From: Saccoglossus kowalevskii
Lineage: Eukaryota; Hemichordata; Enteropneusta; Harrimaniidae
Length of the DNA: 64,000 bases
NCBI RefSeq assembly: GCF_000003605.2
Contig: NW_003141315.1
Location: forward strand, 405,432 to 469,431
Direction: 5' to 3'
Both the position numbers and the translations under genes were made by a program. The notes beneath the pieces were generated by a model. The model saw nothing but the letters and a program-made list of their open reading frames with translations, did not search any database and had not been told where the DNA came from. How positions within the stretch are numbered: the stretch's first letter is position 1; each line of letters opens with the position of its first letter. Below, in pieces: positions 39,336 through 51,300 of this stretch.

Positions 39336-42300
39336 CAACATAGCAAACAATTAAAGGAAAGGGAAATGATGAGTTGTTCGAAGAGAGAGAGACAGCAACA
39401 CGATCATAACCTTCTGACATAGAGGGAGATATTAGTGTTTTTTTCTGCCGTAGAGGCGCTTTTGTTTTGCCCAAAATAATCGTGATTGGTCGTGATATAA
39501 TCACACTCCGGACGATAAGTGTTTTGATAGCAACAATACGATAGGTGGCCATTGTGTAACGAACGGATTACAAACGTCTTCACAAAACTTGCAATCTCTA
39601 TAAAAAGCGGCATGGAAACATTTTCTGAATCAAAGTGCGAGAAAAAAATATAATTACAATGACGTGTATTTCTATAGCCTCGATTTCAGTAATGATGTAA
39701 AACTAATTCGCCAACGTGTCGTCATATTGATAGAGAATCACGTAGATATTCCTTGATGTTTCCCACGATGAATGGACGTATAGCCTACCGAATGGTAAAT
39801 ACATATTATGTTTTAATGCTTACTGTAGTAGTCACTTACAAGTTTGTTTACCCCCGAGAGTCGAGACCAATAAGCTTGCCAACGGCTTGCAGCTATTAGT
39901 GGTTAACAAACGCCCAGATATTTAACATATTTGCTACCCGGCTGGCTAGTGATAAAGTAGTCTATCTATGTTAACTTCAAGTTTGTATTACTTTGGGTCG
40001 ATTCTGGTATCTCTACAGTGTAAGAATTTTCTGCCAAGTAAGTCAAATTTCACTGTATACTACGTTTCGTTCGTAAGACCTGTTCTACTACAAATGTAAT
40101 AATATCATCAGGCCGCTGTGATACGTTTCGTAACGAAAAACATGTTGTACTAATATATAACTACAATTTACGAATAAGGGTTTTTTCCAACACAGCGCGC
40201 GTCAAGGGATGTACCTGAACAAACCTGGCCATGGATTGTGTTTACATTAAATTACGCCCTCATATGAGCTTCATACATAACTGCCACTTTACGTGGAATG
40301 CGTCATGAAATAAATATACGTTAAAACACCAGAAGTTATGGTTATTATTTAGACACCCGGCATATTTACAGATTTCTGTGCGATTCAAGTTTGAGACGTG
40401 TTTTGTTTTTATTTATATTTTCCTCGTCTGTCTTTCTTTATATTTCTTATTTGTAAGTTTTATGTTGAAATAAAGTGTATAGTTGCTTGATAAATTGCAT
40501 TTTATTGATAAACCCAGAATAATTAAAATGTATTGTGATTAAAAAAAGTCGTCGCAATGACCGGTCGATCGCTTGAATGATGTAAAATGCGATGCAGATG
40601 GTCAAACTCACGTGGTGCACTATGTACCTTGGAAAACAATCGGTAAACCTTCGTACGAGTAGGGGGTTGGAATCAGGAGTATTCTACTTTAACAAAGATG
40701 GTTTAAAAAAGCGCACACAACCTTTTATTTTGTTCCGAGAAGTGAAAGCGTTCATTGATTTAAACTGATTTCTACAGACTGCATATTCGGTGATATCGCT
40801 GCCCTTGACATTTAACCATTCAATTGAGTAAGACAGCGTAAAAGCATTCAGAACAGAGTATTTTTATAATAGTTTTGCTCAGTTTACGTGACTATTTGCT
40901 TTTTATTCTATAGATAATCCAATACATCTGTGTCAATATACACTTAATATACGTGTTTTTGTTTTTTTACAAATTTATAACCCACAAAATAGCGTGTAAA
41001 CATTCCGTTCAAACAAACTACTTGTTTTAAGATCCGTCGTATACGACATATGACACACACAATGAACAGTTGATCAGTAATTTGATGATTGAGATGTTGT
41101 GTACGTGTACACTCCAATTTGTCTTAGGCTTATTGCATCAATGCGAGTAGTAATCATGTTAACGACAGTTACATTTACTCGTCAATCTATTATATCAAAG
41201 CATACTCGGACACAAGGCCGTATTTAGCTGGAGGCATTCATTTGTGTATATTATATCAGTTTATCAAACTCTCCAAACCACGCCACCGTGGGATAATTCG
41301 AAACATGCCATGTGAATGGCGATTGGACGTTTTCACTACTCACAAAGAGTCAATTGTGTACGATTATACGAAATAAGTCGTATTTCTAACTTAGCTTCAT
41401 GAGACTCAGATTCTTTTGAGAATTCTTAGCCATGTTTGAGATAACATTATTCCAATTACAATGGGAGGTACTTGAGGTTTTGTTCATGAAAGTCCCGATA
41501 TTCTGAACTTTCCGTTTTCAACAACAATGGTGAGCCACCATAAATTTATTCATAGGATGCGCAATTGATAAACAACATAGTTTCCACATTAGTTCGTGGG
41601 AGAGAATTTAGATCAGAAACGACGTAGTTGACCGATAACAATTCGTAAATAAATCTTAGTGCCGCAGGGTTATGTTTTGGAGTCAAGCCACCGATAACTG
41701 TATGTATTGTTATATCAATATAGCGGCAGCCTTCAGCAGTGTTTTAGTATGTGTTGAGCTTTAATACCAATAAAGGGATAAAGAAAGCATCGATTGGGTT
41801 AAGATTACTGAAAAAGTGAAAGCGGTAAGAAAGACCAGTCACCGATCACTTACTATAAGTGTCGATTCAATAGATATGTTTGTGATCGGCCAAACTAACA
41901 CCCAACATAGGCCACTGGAGAACCACAGTTCCATCGTCATGACAAACGTACAACTTATGTTCTCAGTGCTGATTTTTTTTCCTACCATTCCCAGTCGCTC
42001 ACTAGCAATAATGCACATTCGGCATTATGCGCTGCTCGATGTAGAACAGAATGTTTAATGAACATAAAACGATTGAATGGCTCACGTTCTTCAAATAACT
42101 GTGGGGTCCGACCAAATAACACGTTAGGGGAAGGTGGCTATCGGAGTGTTTCTATACTCATTAAACTTTAAAATACAATGTAGGCGCGACGAAAGAACTA
42201 TAATTTACGGTTCGTCACAGTCGAACAGTTAATCTGCGGGACGGCACATACCCTCGTTAGTTGCAACGGACTGCTAGTTTATTTCACCACGTTTGACTCT

Positions 42301-42999
42301 TTGGTGTTCTCTCAAGCGAATAATACGAGGTTCTTATGGTTCAGTACGCACTGATATCTCACCCCGTTTTACATATTTGGTGGCAGTTATTCCGTCACTA
42401 TGGGCAGTCACCGGTGCAACTATGGCACTTGAAGTTACTGCATTCATGCCTCAACGAAAAAGATTTGGTTTACTGGGTCCCTGTGCCTAGTCATACGACA
42501 GAGTCACTGTTTAACCAATTATCCGTACTCAGAGGCCCTTTAAGACCACGAGCCTGTCGACCACCAACACAGATTTCTCGTACGATCGGACAGCTGATCG
42601 TTCATTCTGAATATCGTGCTGGGATTTGTCTTCCCTCGTAGTGTGGTGGATTTTCGGTATTTCGGTACACTATCTTTAGGTAAAAGTGCGAGTGCGCATA
42701 AGAATGCATCAAAAGCATTACATCATGCTAAACATACTTTTCGCACTGATTTCATTCATATTTAAATTAAACGCGTCATTTTCATCAAACAATTTCCCAA
42801 AACGTGTCAAAATTATAAAATGTGGAAATAATTACCAATTTCGCAGTTAGTAAAACGTAATCAAATATGAACTATCACAAACACTGGGATTATTTGGTGT
42901 AGCTTTGAACCGTAAGGCCGTGTGTGTGGTCAGGATGTTTGCAACGAAATAAATATATGTAAAAATTAATGTCTATACGAAAAATACTATATTAAAATA
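39336..42999. other. Region downstream of the receptor gene, no further gene recognised
   Basis: This probably begins with the receptor 3' untranslated region. AATAAA words near 40309 and 40469 are candidates for its polyadenylation signal, but they lie about 1 kb downstream, so this is unproven. No supported exon was found in the rest. Confidence 0.4.
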
Positions 43000-43168
43000 C
43001 TGTAAACTACTTTATTTTAGCTGGATTTAATTTTCTCTGAAAAGACGTTTGGGGTGTTTTGTATAAAATTTATTTTCACCGAATTTTGACAAGTTGAATG
43101 TAAAATATAGAAGAATCATTTCCTCAGCGAAAATTAATTTCAAGCGAAAATAAAGTACTTTACACTAT
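43000..43168. mobile_element. MITE of about 170 bp with near 38-bp inverted ends
   Basis: The left arm actgtaaactactttatttt continues with agct and aatttaattttc-type sequence. The right arm is its inverse, gaaaattaattt then cgaaaataaagtactttaca. There is no coding sequence, and the target-site duplication was not resolved. Confidence 0.75.
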
Positions 43169-44900
43169 GTCCAAATCATCAAGAGTTAGGAAAGTTCGTA
43201 CAATTCACTTCCCCGTGTGCGCGTTTTCTGTTCTGTTCTACCAATCATAGTTTTCGTAACATCCGCCGTTACGCCACACAATGTTTACGCTTAATAGGGG
43301 ATAGCATATTGCCATCATTGGTATACATCCCTCATAATTGTTCAGGCATGCAACTTCCGGAATGTAGGAATGATGCGTAGCTGGCGTAATCAAGCATGAC
43401 ACGGGCACTAGAATCCCGCAAACTGTTCACAACAAAAACAGACCCTGTTGTTAAAACCTATCAAACCCGGAACATTCAGAATGATGATTTCTACGCGATT
43501 CCAATATTGATTTTATTTGTTATACTCCAATCATTACTGTCGCTTTATTTAGATATTGGGACATTTATGCGACTAGAACAAATATACATTAATAATGTAT
43601 GTGTGTATATATATATTATTATATTTGTGTATTTGAAATATTTTGATGTGTAACTACCTACAGTCAGTCTTAACTTAAGTCATTAAATTCATGTCAGGGA
43701 TCTGACTCGACTAGCTTTTAGGCTATTTCAGATTTCCATGTTACCTAGACTGCATGTAATATTTGTGTATTGTATGAAATATTTTCTAGGTTAATAAATT
43801 ATTATTACGTGTTTCATGATATGAGCAAACGGTAGGAAATGTTTTTGGATTCGCAGTTTTGTTTAGTTTCTGCGGACTGATCAGCAGCACTATACGGAAC
43901 GCAAGTGTTGAAGTATATTCGGCCATTTAAATCAAATAAAACGATTGCCGACAGTCGATCGAGTCTCCCACAATCTATCGTGTGAAACTCTTGACCAGAT
44001 GCAATAGAGAGTTTAGGTGCAACACTCGACGTTAGTAAATGAATACTTTCATGTTTATAGAAAAACGAAAGCGATTAATTGTCTCACCGTAAAGGGAGCG
44101 TTCGTCAATTCTGACAAATCGCATTTATTTATCCCTCGATACGATACTCAAATGATCATGTTTCATAAAATAAACTAAGCGTAGCCGTATCGCGGAGACT
44201 GAATTTGATGAGTTGACAGACACCAGATATGTTTCGCAAACAGGCAAGCACCCTTAAATACAACCGGTGGCCCAACTAGTTGATACACAAAATATAGCAG
44301 TAAATATTTGCACGAAGTCAGAAATCAAAACTATTCATCTATAAATAACGGTATTTATATACTTTCCTGCAACACTATTATGTGGTGTCAAGTTTCAAAC
44401 CACTCGTTATTTCCATGGTATGTATATTAATTTCGGAATACACATGTGGCATAACGCGCCCTCTATTGACTAGATGCTTGTGCGACATCAAACCAACGTA
44501 AATACCAAATTGACGCATGTACTTCAAAACTAAGCCGTTCGCTATTTCTAACCTCTAAATACTGTAAATGTAAACACTAATACGCTTGCGCAGTGATATT
44601 ACTAACACAATCATCGCACATGCGTATTAGAGACTCAGTGTCGTTGATTTGTCGAATATTCAGTCAGTTGTTGATAAAAGAACATCTTAGTTCACATTAA
44701 ACCAAAATCGTGGTAGGAGAGTGGTTGGCCTATCTTGAGGTTGGTAAATGAGATTGGTTGTAATACCCGTTCAGATTGATGGCTGGCGTACCCAATTGCA
44801 AGAGCATTCGTCTTAGTTATCGCTATCGCAACAAATCCATTCCACAAGAGAGTGACGATAATGTCAAGGTATACAAATAAACTCGGAAACCAGCTTTATG
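43169..44900. other. Intergenic stretch, nothing recognised
   Basis: AT-rich sequence with no exon or element that I can support. Confidence 0.35.
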
Positions 44901-44907
44901 AAACGTT

Positions 44908-45120
44908 GACGTATTAAATATACACGTGGCAAACCTGGCGACCATTTCTTCTTTGCTGGATTTGCACCACGCGACTGGTTTGAACAAGTTCTAAAAATGT
45001 CACAAGCTGGCAGATGGATTCTTCTACACAATCAACAAAGATACGCTGAAAAGCATCAAATAAAGATAGCTGGATTAGAAAACAGGTCATGTACATGCGT
45101 ATATAGCACCGTGAACTGAC
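44908..45120 (+). other. Unassigned coding-like stretch
   Basis: A plus-strand frame opens with KPGDHFFFAGFAPRDWFEQV and goes on to SQAGRWILLHNQQRYAEKHQ before a stop at about 45118. The residue mix looks protein-like, and the opposite strand is also open. I recognise no family, the 5' side is closed by a nearby stop, and no clear acceptor was found. It may be a relic of an unknown gene or element, or chance. Confidence 0.2.
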
Positions 45121-45181
45121 AAGTTGATCTTTGTTGATTAAAAAAAATCATATTTTCACATGCATTGATTACATGTATAAC

Positions 45182-45339
45182 AGCGGGAGGGTCGTCACCT
45201 GCGCACGCTCGGGAATCGAGTCCCAAGCGGCGATGATGATAACACAAGCTAAAAACGCAAAGGCTCATGGGTAGTCGCTTGTTTGTCAACAATGACAGGC
45301 TATGGCCATCTGACGCATGCGCATGTGACTCCACCGCTA
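45182..45339. mobile_element. Palindromic MITE family B, copy 1
   Basis: The left end agcgggagggtcgtcacctg faces the inverse tgcgcatgtgactccaccgct. The centre gctaaaaacgcaaaggctca is shared with the copy at 52262-52423. Non-coding. Confidence 0.75.
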
Positions 45340-45530
45340 TAAACAAAATGGATTGTAATTTCAAACAAATCATTAAAACAGTATTATAATACTGCTAGAG
45401 TTTGCTAGATTTTGTCACAACATGAAATGTTCAATAGTTGATTTTTAAGCACATTTAGATAATTTTGTTAGATGTTGAATCGTCAAAGAAATGAAAGTGA
45501 TTTATCGTGAATAAAAAACATTTTCTTGGC

Positions 45531-45834
45531 AGAAAATAAAGCACCATTCGTCCAACTGAATAATGAACAATACAATAACAATGCACAGTCCCAGTCTATC
45601 ACTAGCAGCGACCCTGAAGAGCGGATATACTTTTGGCTGAACATTGATGTGGTCAGTCGTTTCTGGTCACGGAAATACCACGTAATTGGCTGTGCATATT
45701 TGGTTGAACCACTAATTAAAAATAACGTTGTAAAGAATCAGGATTGCAAAACGTGTTTCAGTGCATGTCTTCCATCTCTTAATATGTTATATTGTAAGCA
45801 AACTTGGAATCAAATAACCTTAAGGATGCGGTAG
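45531..45834 (+). other. Possible orphan exon after a good splice acceptor
   Basis: A ttttcttggcag acceptor-like sequence precedes a frame beginning ENKAPFVQLNNEQYNNNAQS with SITSSDPEERIYFW further on. The polar start resembles a cytoplasmic tail or linker. No family was recognised, no partner exon was identified, and the 3' part looks random. Low confidence. Confidence 0.2.
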
Positions 45835-46129
45835 AGTTATTTTCGTAAATTTTGCTTTTTTTGAATGCTGCACAAATGCAAGAATAGTCATTTTCATTTT
45901 ACACATTTCAAGGAAACGAATTATCAATATGGTGTCGCTGTACTCTGTTGAAAGAAAATCGTTTTAGAATACTTTTTCTTCGTTTTCTAAAATTGCATTT
46001 TATTTCCACCGAAATTTCACATTGTTTGGACTAATACTAAAAAGTTTTAACTGTAGATAGATTTTAACACAAAATAATGGCCTCCCATGTGCGCTACAAT
46101 ATGCGCAGATGTAAAAAAAAATCGCGAGT

Positions 46130-46231
46130 AACATTTTACCTTAAGCTTGATACAAAGTTTTACACGCGTTCTATACGTCGCTATGAGTCCCATATCGAAC
46201 AGGACGCGGCGCGACGACAATCGCCCTTTAA
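46130..46231. mobile_element. Hairpin MITE related to those at 1.8 and 35.1 kb
   Basis: It shares gactcatagcgac-type and caggacgcggcgcgacgac sequence with the MITE inside 34840-35350 (inverse) and ends in ccctttaag, giving a TTAA edge. The left end is not sharp. Confidence 0.55.
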
Positions 46232-46529
46232 GATAATAAAAAATATCGTGATTGTGAAACCTTTGACAGTCGTTGAAGCAGAATTTCGCACACAAATTTT
46301 ATCTCAAATGTCCATATACTTTTAAAATCATGATTAACTAATTGGGGAATTTATAAATAATGGAGTTAATCATCAATCACCCGGAAACATTGGGGGGGGG
46401 CGCTATCGATTTCATGCACTATTCAAAATCAATAACTTATATATATATAGTTTCATCTCCCGCCACGAGAACAGAACTGAACAGGTTGACTAGCCTGTAT
46501 AGCCAGCGTTTCGTCATACCAGTGCATTG

Positions 46530-46925
46530 TTATGAATTAGTTTTCGCGTGTCTGTTGACCGACTTATTTATTTGACTACTAGTGAATGGCTGTGTTATAT
46601 CTGTCATCATTTAGACTCATGCGAGCTCCTGGACGGAACTTGACTCAGTGATTTGAAACTAATTACGATATAACCGTTGGCATCCGGACCACTATTTCTG
46701 ACGGTTGGTATTGGCAGTTTTTAATATAGTGAACGATTAATCAAAAGATATGACGTGTCCAGTACTTAGTGTTATTGGCTGTATGTGTGAAGGCCACGCC
46801 TTAGAGTCTTTTAACGTCTTTGTAATTGGTTAAGTTTTGATTTGTAATAAACAGACTAAGTCCTTGGTCACAGAAAGAGAGAGAGAGTGTTGGAGAAACC
46901 CCGAGACCAGAAGTTTACCCCCATG
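46530..46925 (+). repeat. Dispersed repeat, LTR-like, copy 2
   Basis: This is the same-orientation partner of 13440-14030. It has about 80 extra bases near 46640-46720 relative to copy 1 and is shorter toward the end. Class is uncertain, as for copy 1. Confidence 0.5.
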
Positions 46926-47345
46926 ATAACATACGCAATTGTTGGACATTGTAAGTTGTCAGTTTCTATGAAATCTACTGTTCATTCAGGACCATTATCT
47001 GCGTTGATCACGCATTCATTTTACAAAAGCCTGGTTTATGGACGCAATACGTGGAACCGTGCACACAGTGAAGACATACAAGGCTTATCTTGAATTTCTT
47101 GAACAATTCAATGTGCTGCGATACGGTTTATCCAATATGCGTCAATGCAAAACGGACGTTCAGGTGCAATCAATTTTTATAGCAGTATATAAATACACAA
47201 GAAGGTGCAACAGGGGTATAGTCTTTGGAGGTTGTACATACGCCCAACTGAACATGAAAAAGGAAACAATTATTCTAAAAAATCATCCCCGTTTTGCAGT
47301 GGTAATAGTAGACTCCAAACATAATAAATTTGAAAGGATACTTAC

Positions 47346-47432
47346 GATATTCACATATATATCCCTGTTTTTTTTCTACCCTTGGGATTGTCTCCACATT
47401 CACGGTCATCCCATTTCATGCCTCTATTGTTC
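47346..47432 (-). CDS. Exon: C-terminal end of the C-type lectin domain, frameshifted
   Basis: After a tatataacag acceptor the frame gives [18 protein letters not shown], the WxD calcium motif and the third lectin cysteine. Then comes a run of eight A (plus-strand T at 47368-47375), after which the expected GYICEY ending, the last conserved cysteine, is in the next frame. With seven A the exon would run through to the strong donor GTAAGTAT and the phases would close. So the sequence has either a true frameshift or a homopolymer error. The upstream junction (TG plus G, tryptophan) fits the exon at 48393. Confidence 0.75.
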
Positions 47433-48307
47433 CTGTTATATAAATGAATACATTTCATCTGTGACGCAATACCCGAACTAAAGTGTCCATAATATGCAAA
47501 TATTTACAGTGCCTCCGCTCACACGGCAGATATTATAACGGCAGTTAGTTGTAACTGGCAATGGTCTACAGAAATGAGCAACTTGGATCTGTATTATAGC
47601 ATATTTCAAATCATGACGTGTAAATGAAACCAGAAGAGGAAATATTGAGCGAATCTTTGAATACAGATTAACAATCTCACGTGAAACCAGAACGACGGCT
47701 GGTAATGTAAGTAATATATAATATTTAATAATTATTCAATATAAACAGAACTAATTACACGATAACACTAACACCGGCGAAAACCAAGGATCTTGTGTAG
47801 CTACGTTCGTAACGAGTTGTTTATATTGAGGACTAGACTGTCGACAGTCAGTCGTACCTAATATTAATCTGTTATAATAAATATTGTGTATAAACGTGAT
47901 AGGCGTGAATAAATTGCGAACGCCGGGACAGGAAGTATGGAGTGCCGTTAGGCACGACTGACTGTCCGGTGCTGCTGGTACGATTTCTTACTAGATCCGG
48001 GTACTTTCATGTGCAAATTAATAGGCCCGAGGATTGTCGACAGTCTAATTGAACACCGAACAACGCCACTATACTAGCCCGAGTATAATCTTCGGACGCG
48101 AACGACCCGTTCTCGGCAACCAGTCACTGCGCACGCTCACGCAGTGCTACACGTTCTGCCATGAGGCGCTAAAGTTTGTGGAGACGTGGCTTAACAACAT
48201 CAACGTTTTATGTACAAGGTTTTATGATTAGTTGTACACACAACTTTGACTCAATGCAAAGTCATGGACTCATTTCAAAACAAGTTAGAAAAACGTGAAT
48301 ACTAGTA

Positions 48308-48344
<37 letters not shown>

Positions 48345-51300
48345 ACTACCCACGGGGCATGTACTCGGGTACGTCATCACAATCTTACTCACCAAAGCTG
48401 CACGCAGTCTTGACCTTTACTGTATTGCCTTCGGTTGTTGTTTGGTTGCCTTTTTGCCCATTTTGTAAAGTTATTCGGACCAAGCAGTGAACCATCGGAC
48501 CACTTGAAGGACCCTTCTTTTCTGCGGTCATTCAGCCCAAACCAAAATCCTCCATGGACACGTTCTCGGAGGTTGTTACGTAATATATATCTCCGTACTT
48601 TATGATACACAGTATTCGTGTTCAGTATCGCTACTTGCCCGCCTCGTGAATGACATTTGGTCCTTGCACCCAACCATTTCGTTTTTTCGGTGTTGATCTC
48701 ATAACGCATACAGTTCGTGCACACACACGTGGTACTGGAAGAATGACACGAATTAACACATAATCGCCATGCTATATGCTTTAAATCAAATGTAGTAAGA
48801 ACATTCAATTGCATTTCAAGTTTTCGGCAAAACACTTTCCCATCGTGAAGAGAATTCTGCCACAGATGTTGGTCCCCCACCTTTTGATTAAATTTAAAAA
48901 TTCAAGCTCATCAATCGGTCGCCTGAAAATCAGATTTGACGTGCATTTTACATTTTACTCCGGGGTACTGGAAAGATGACACGAAATTAACACATAACAG
49001 ACGCTATACTGGAGAGGTCGAATTGCTTTAAATCAAATATGGTGAAAATAATGAAATGCGTTTCAAGTTTTCAGAGAACACCTGACGCTGCCTCATCGAC
49101 AAGAAAATTCTACTCAACACAGATGTGGGGTCACGCATTTTGAGAATGTGCTACACATTTTAATATTCGAACTCAGCATCAATTGTTCTCCAGATAATCC
49201 GATTTGACGTGCGTTTCACATGCACTTTTTGCATGTATGTATCAACGTCCATCAACGTCAACGGGCAATTCGAGGATCGCGTATTATTGTTTGTGGTCGT
49301 CTGAAACGCACTTGGGTCACATACATTAATATGCTGCATAAGAAGATGACCCAGCTGCTACTAACACGATTTACAGTAATATTTGGAATGCATATGTACT
49401 AAATGCAAACAAGACGCATTTGTTCAAGATTTTTTCCCTTACTTCTAGAAAAGACGTGAACGAAAGGAACAATATAAATAACATACACGGTTCTGAGAAA
49501 ACTCTGGGAGACAATTCCCGTTACCAGAAACGGATGAACGGTCCACTACACAAACAATTGAGGCTATATATATTAGTGGGTCCTGATTAGCAGGATTATC
49601 TTACCATCGCATTCACAATCAGTTACATCTGACACTATGTAGCCATCTCTACAGGAGCATTCAAATGATCCAAGTGTATTCTTGCAATTGTCCTCGCATC
49701 CTCCGTTATTGGTTTCACATTCGTCAATTTCTGTTAATAAAATAACATATATCAATAGTTTTTTTGTAATTGTAGTTTGTTGATTTTTTTTAAACCATTG
49801 TTGTGCTTTAGACAGTAATTCTTGTAAAATTTGTATGTTTTATATATGTGTTTTAGCAGTTAGTGTAACCATTTTAATTCCTTCTGAGGAATTTTAAGTG
49901 TTTCAATAAACCGTATAGTGATTGTTTAAAAACAAATCAGACAATGGGGTCTTTAGTTTAAACTAATGCGCCAGCCATCATTCACCAAAATAAATAAAAT
50001 AAAACCGCCAAGTTGTATACATCATTTCTGCAGACAAAATGAAAGTTATTTTTTCATGGGGTGAGTGGAAACCATAATACATTACTTTGATTTTGTAGGT
50101 GTTTTAGGCAAATGTGTTTAAAGTCGGTCGTGTCAGGATCGGCGTGTAATCTACCCCGGTCATTTGGTGATGGCCATCTTTAACTGTGCCAGCAGTTTTG
50201 CAACCCTGTTATGTAATCGCGGCATTGTGACCGATTGCCACGTGTTCATCATCTACACATTTTTGTATTCTCTAAATGAAATCATGTATCGCTGTAAACT
50301 ATCCAACATGAACTCTCAGATTTAGGCACTGGTCAAAATAACTTAAAATGATTGAAACAGTTTACATCAATGCCTTTGTATAAAATCCACATTATCAGCT
50401 CTATAAAACTATCAAAGATTACCGACATATTTGAAACTAGAATATGCTTACCATCATTGTCAATAATTTCAACTAGCGCAATGTCATTCACAATGATACC
50501 ACCAAAACTGACATTGGTAATTCGAATTTCAAAGGATTCTGAATATTCAGGCACATCATCGTCGATCACCGTGATTCTGATCATTTCAGAACTATTTTGT
50601 GCGAGTGCGAACGTTTGCGCCGTTCCGTTGTAATCTTCAAAGTCTCTAGCTGTCAATGGAAAGATTGTCACATCTACTTCAATAGAAGGTCCCCCATTTG
50701 GGATTCCCAGCACTTGCAACGTCACGTCAACAAAACCGTCTCCCTCATTTACATTGGTTGTAGCAGGGCTTAACAATACAGCAGCAAAATCTGTAAAAGC
50801 AAATGTATATATATATATACAATATTCTTTGCTATTTTAATATGCTCAATATGTCAGTTTTCTGAACAGTGATGATATCTAAAACATCCATAATCAAACC
50901 AATGATGAATATACAATTGGAATGTGCATACCCTAGTCACAAATACGAACCACTGATGTACTGTTTTGTATCACACCACACCGTGCCACAACCGATCACA
51001 CATTTAGCAAACAGTCGTACGATACAATACACGTTACTTTGATATTAAGTTAATATTTATTTTTCATGTGATTTAATAATTGCAACTAACCACGTGACGA
51101 ATTACATTTACGTTTTTTTAATATTTAATGTAAAGTGCAAATAGATGTTGTAACCCACATGTCACATCAATTGAACAAGAGTTTTTAAAAATTAAATTTA
51201 CCCGGTGCAATCATACGGTAACTCATCATTATTGTGTAAAATGATGAATGTTAATTGTTCGGCACAACGATTCTAAAAAGTGCTTGGTCCGGGAGGTCGG

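Noticed and set aside
42293-42641. Overlapping plus-strand ORFs
   Set aside because: No domain, splice sites or repeat relation; likely chance.
47038-47481. 147-codon plus-strand ORF
   Set aside because: It is antisense to the lectin-domain end exon at 47346-47432 and has no recognisable domain.
48049-48231. 60-codon plus-strand ORF with several cysteines
   Set aside because: It lies within the intron between lectin-domain exons and has no recognised family.
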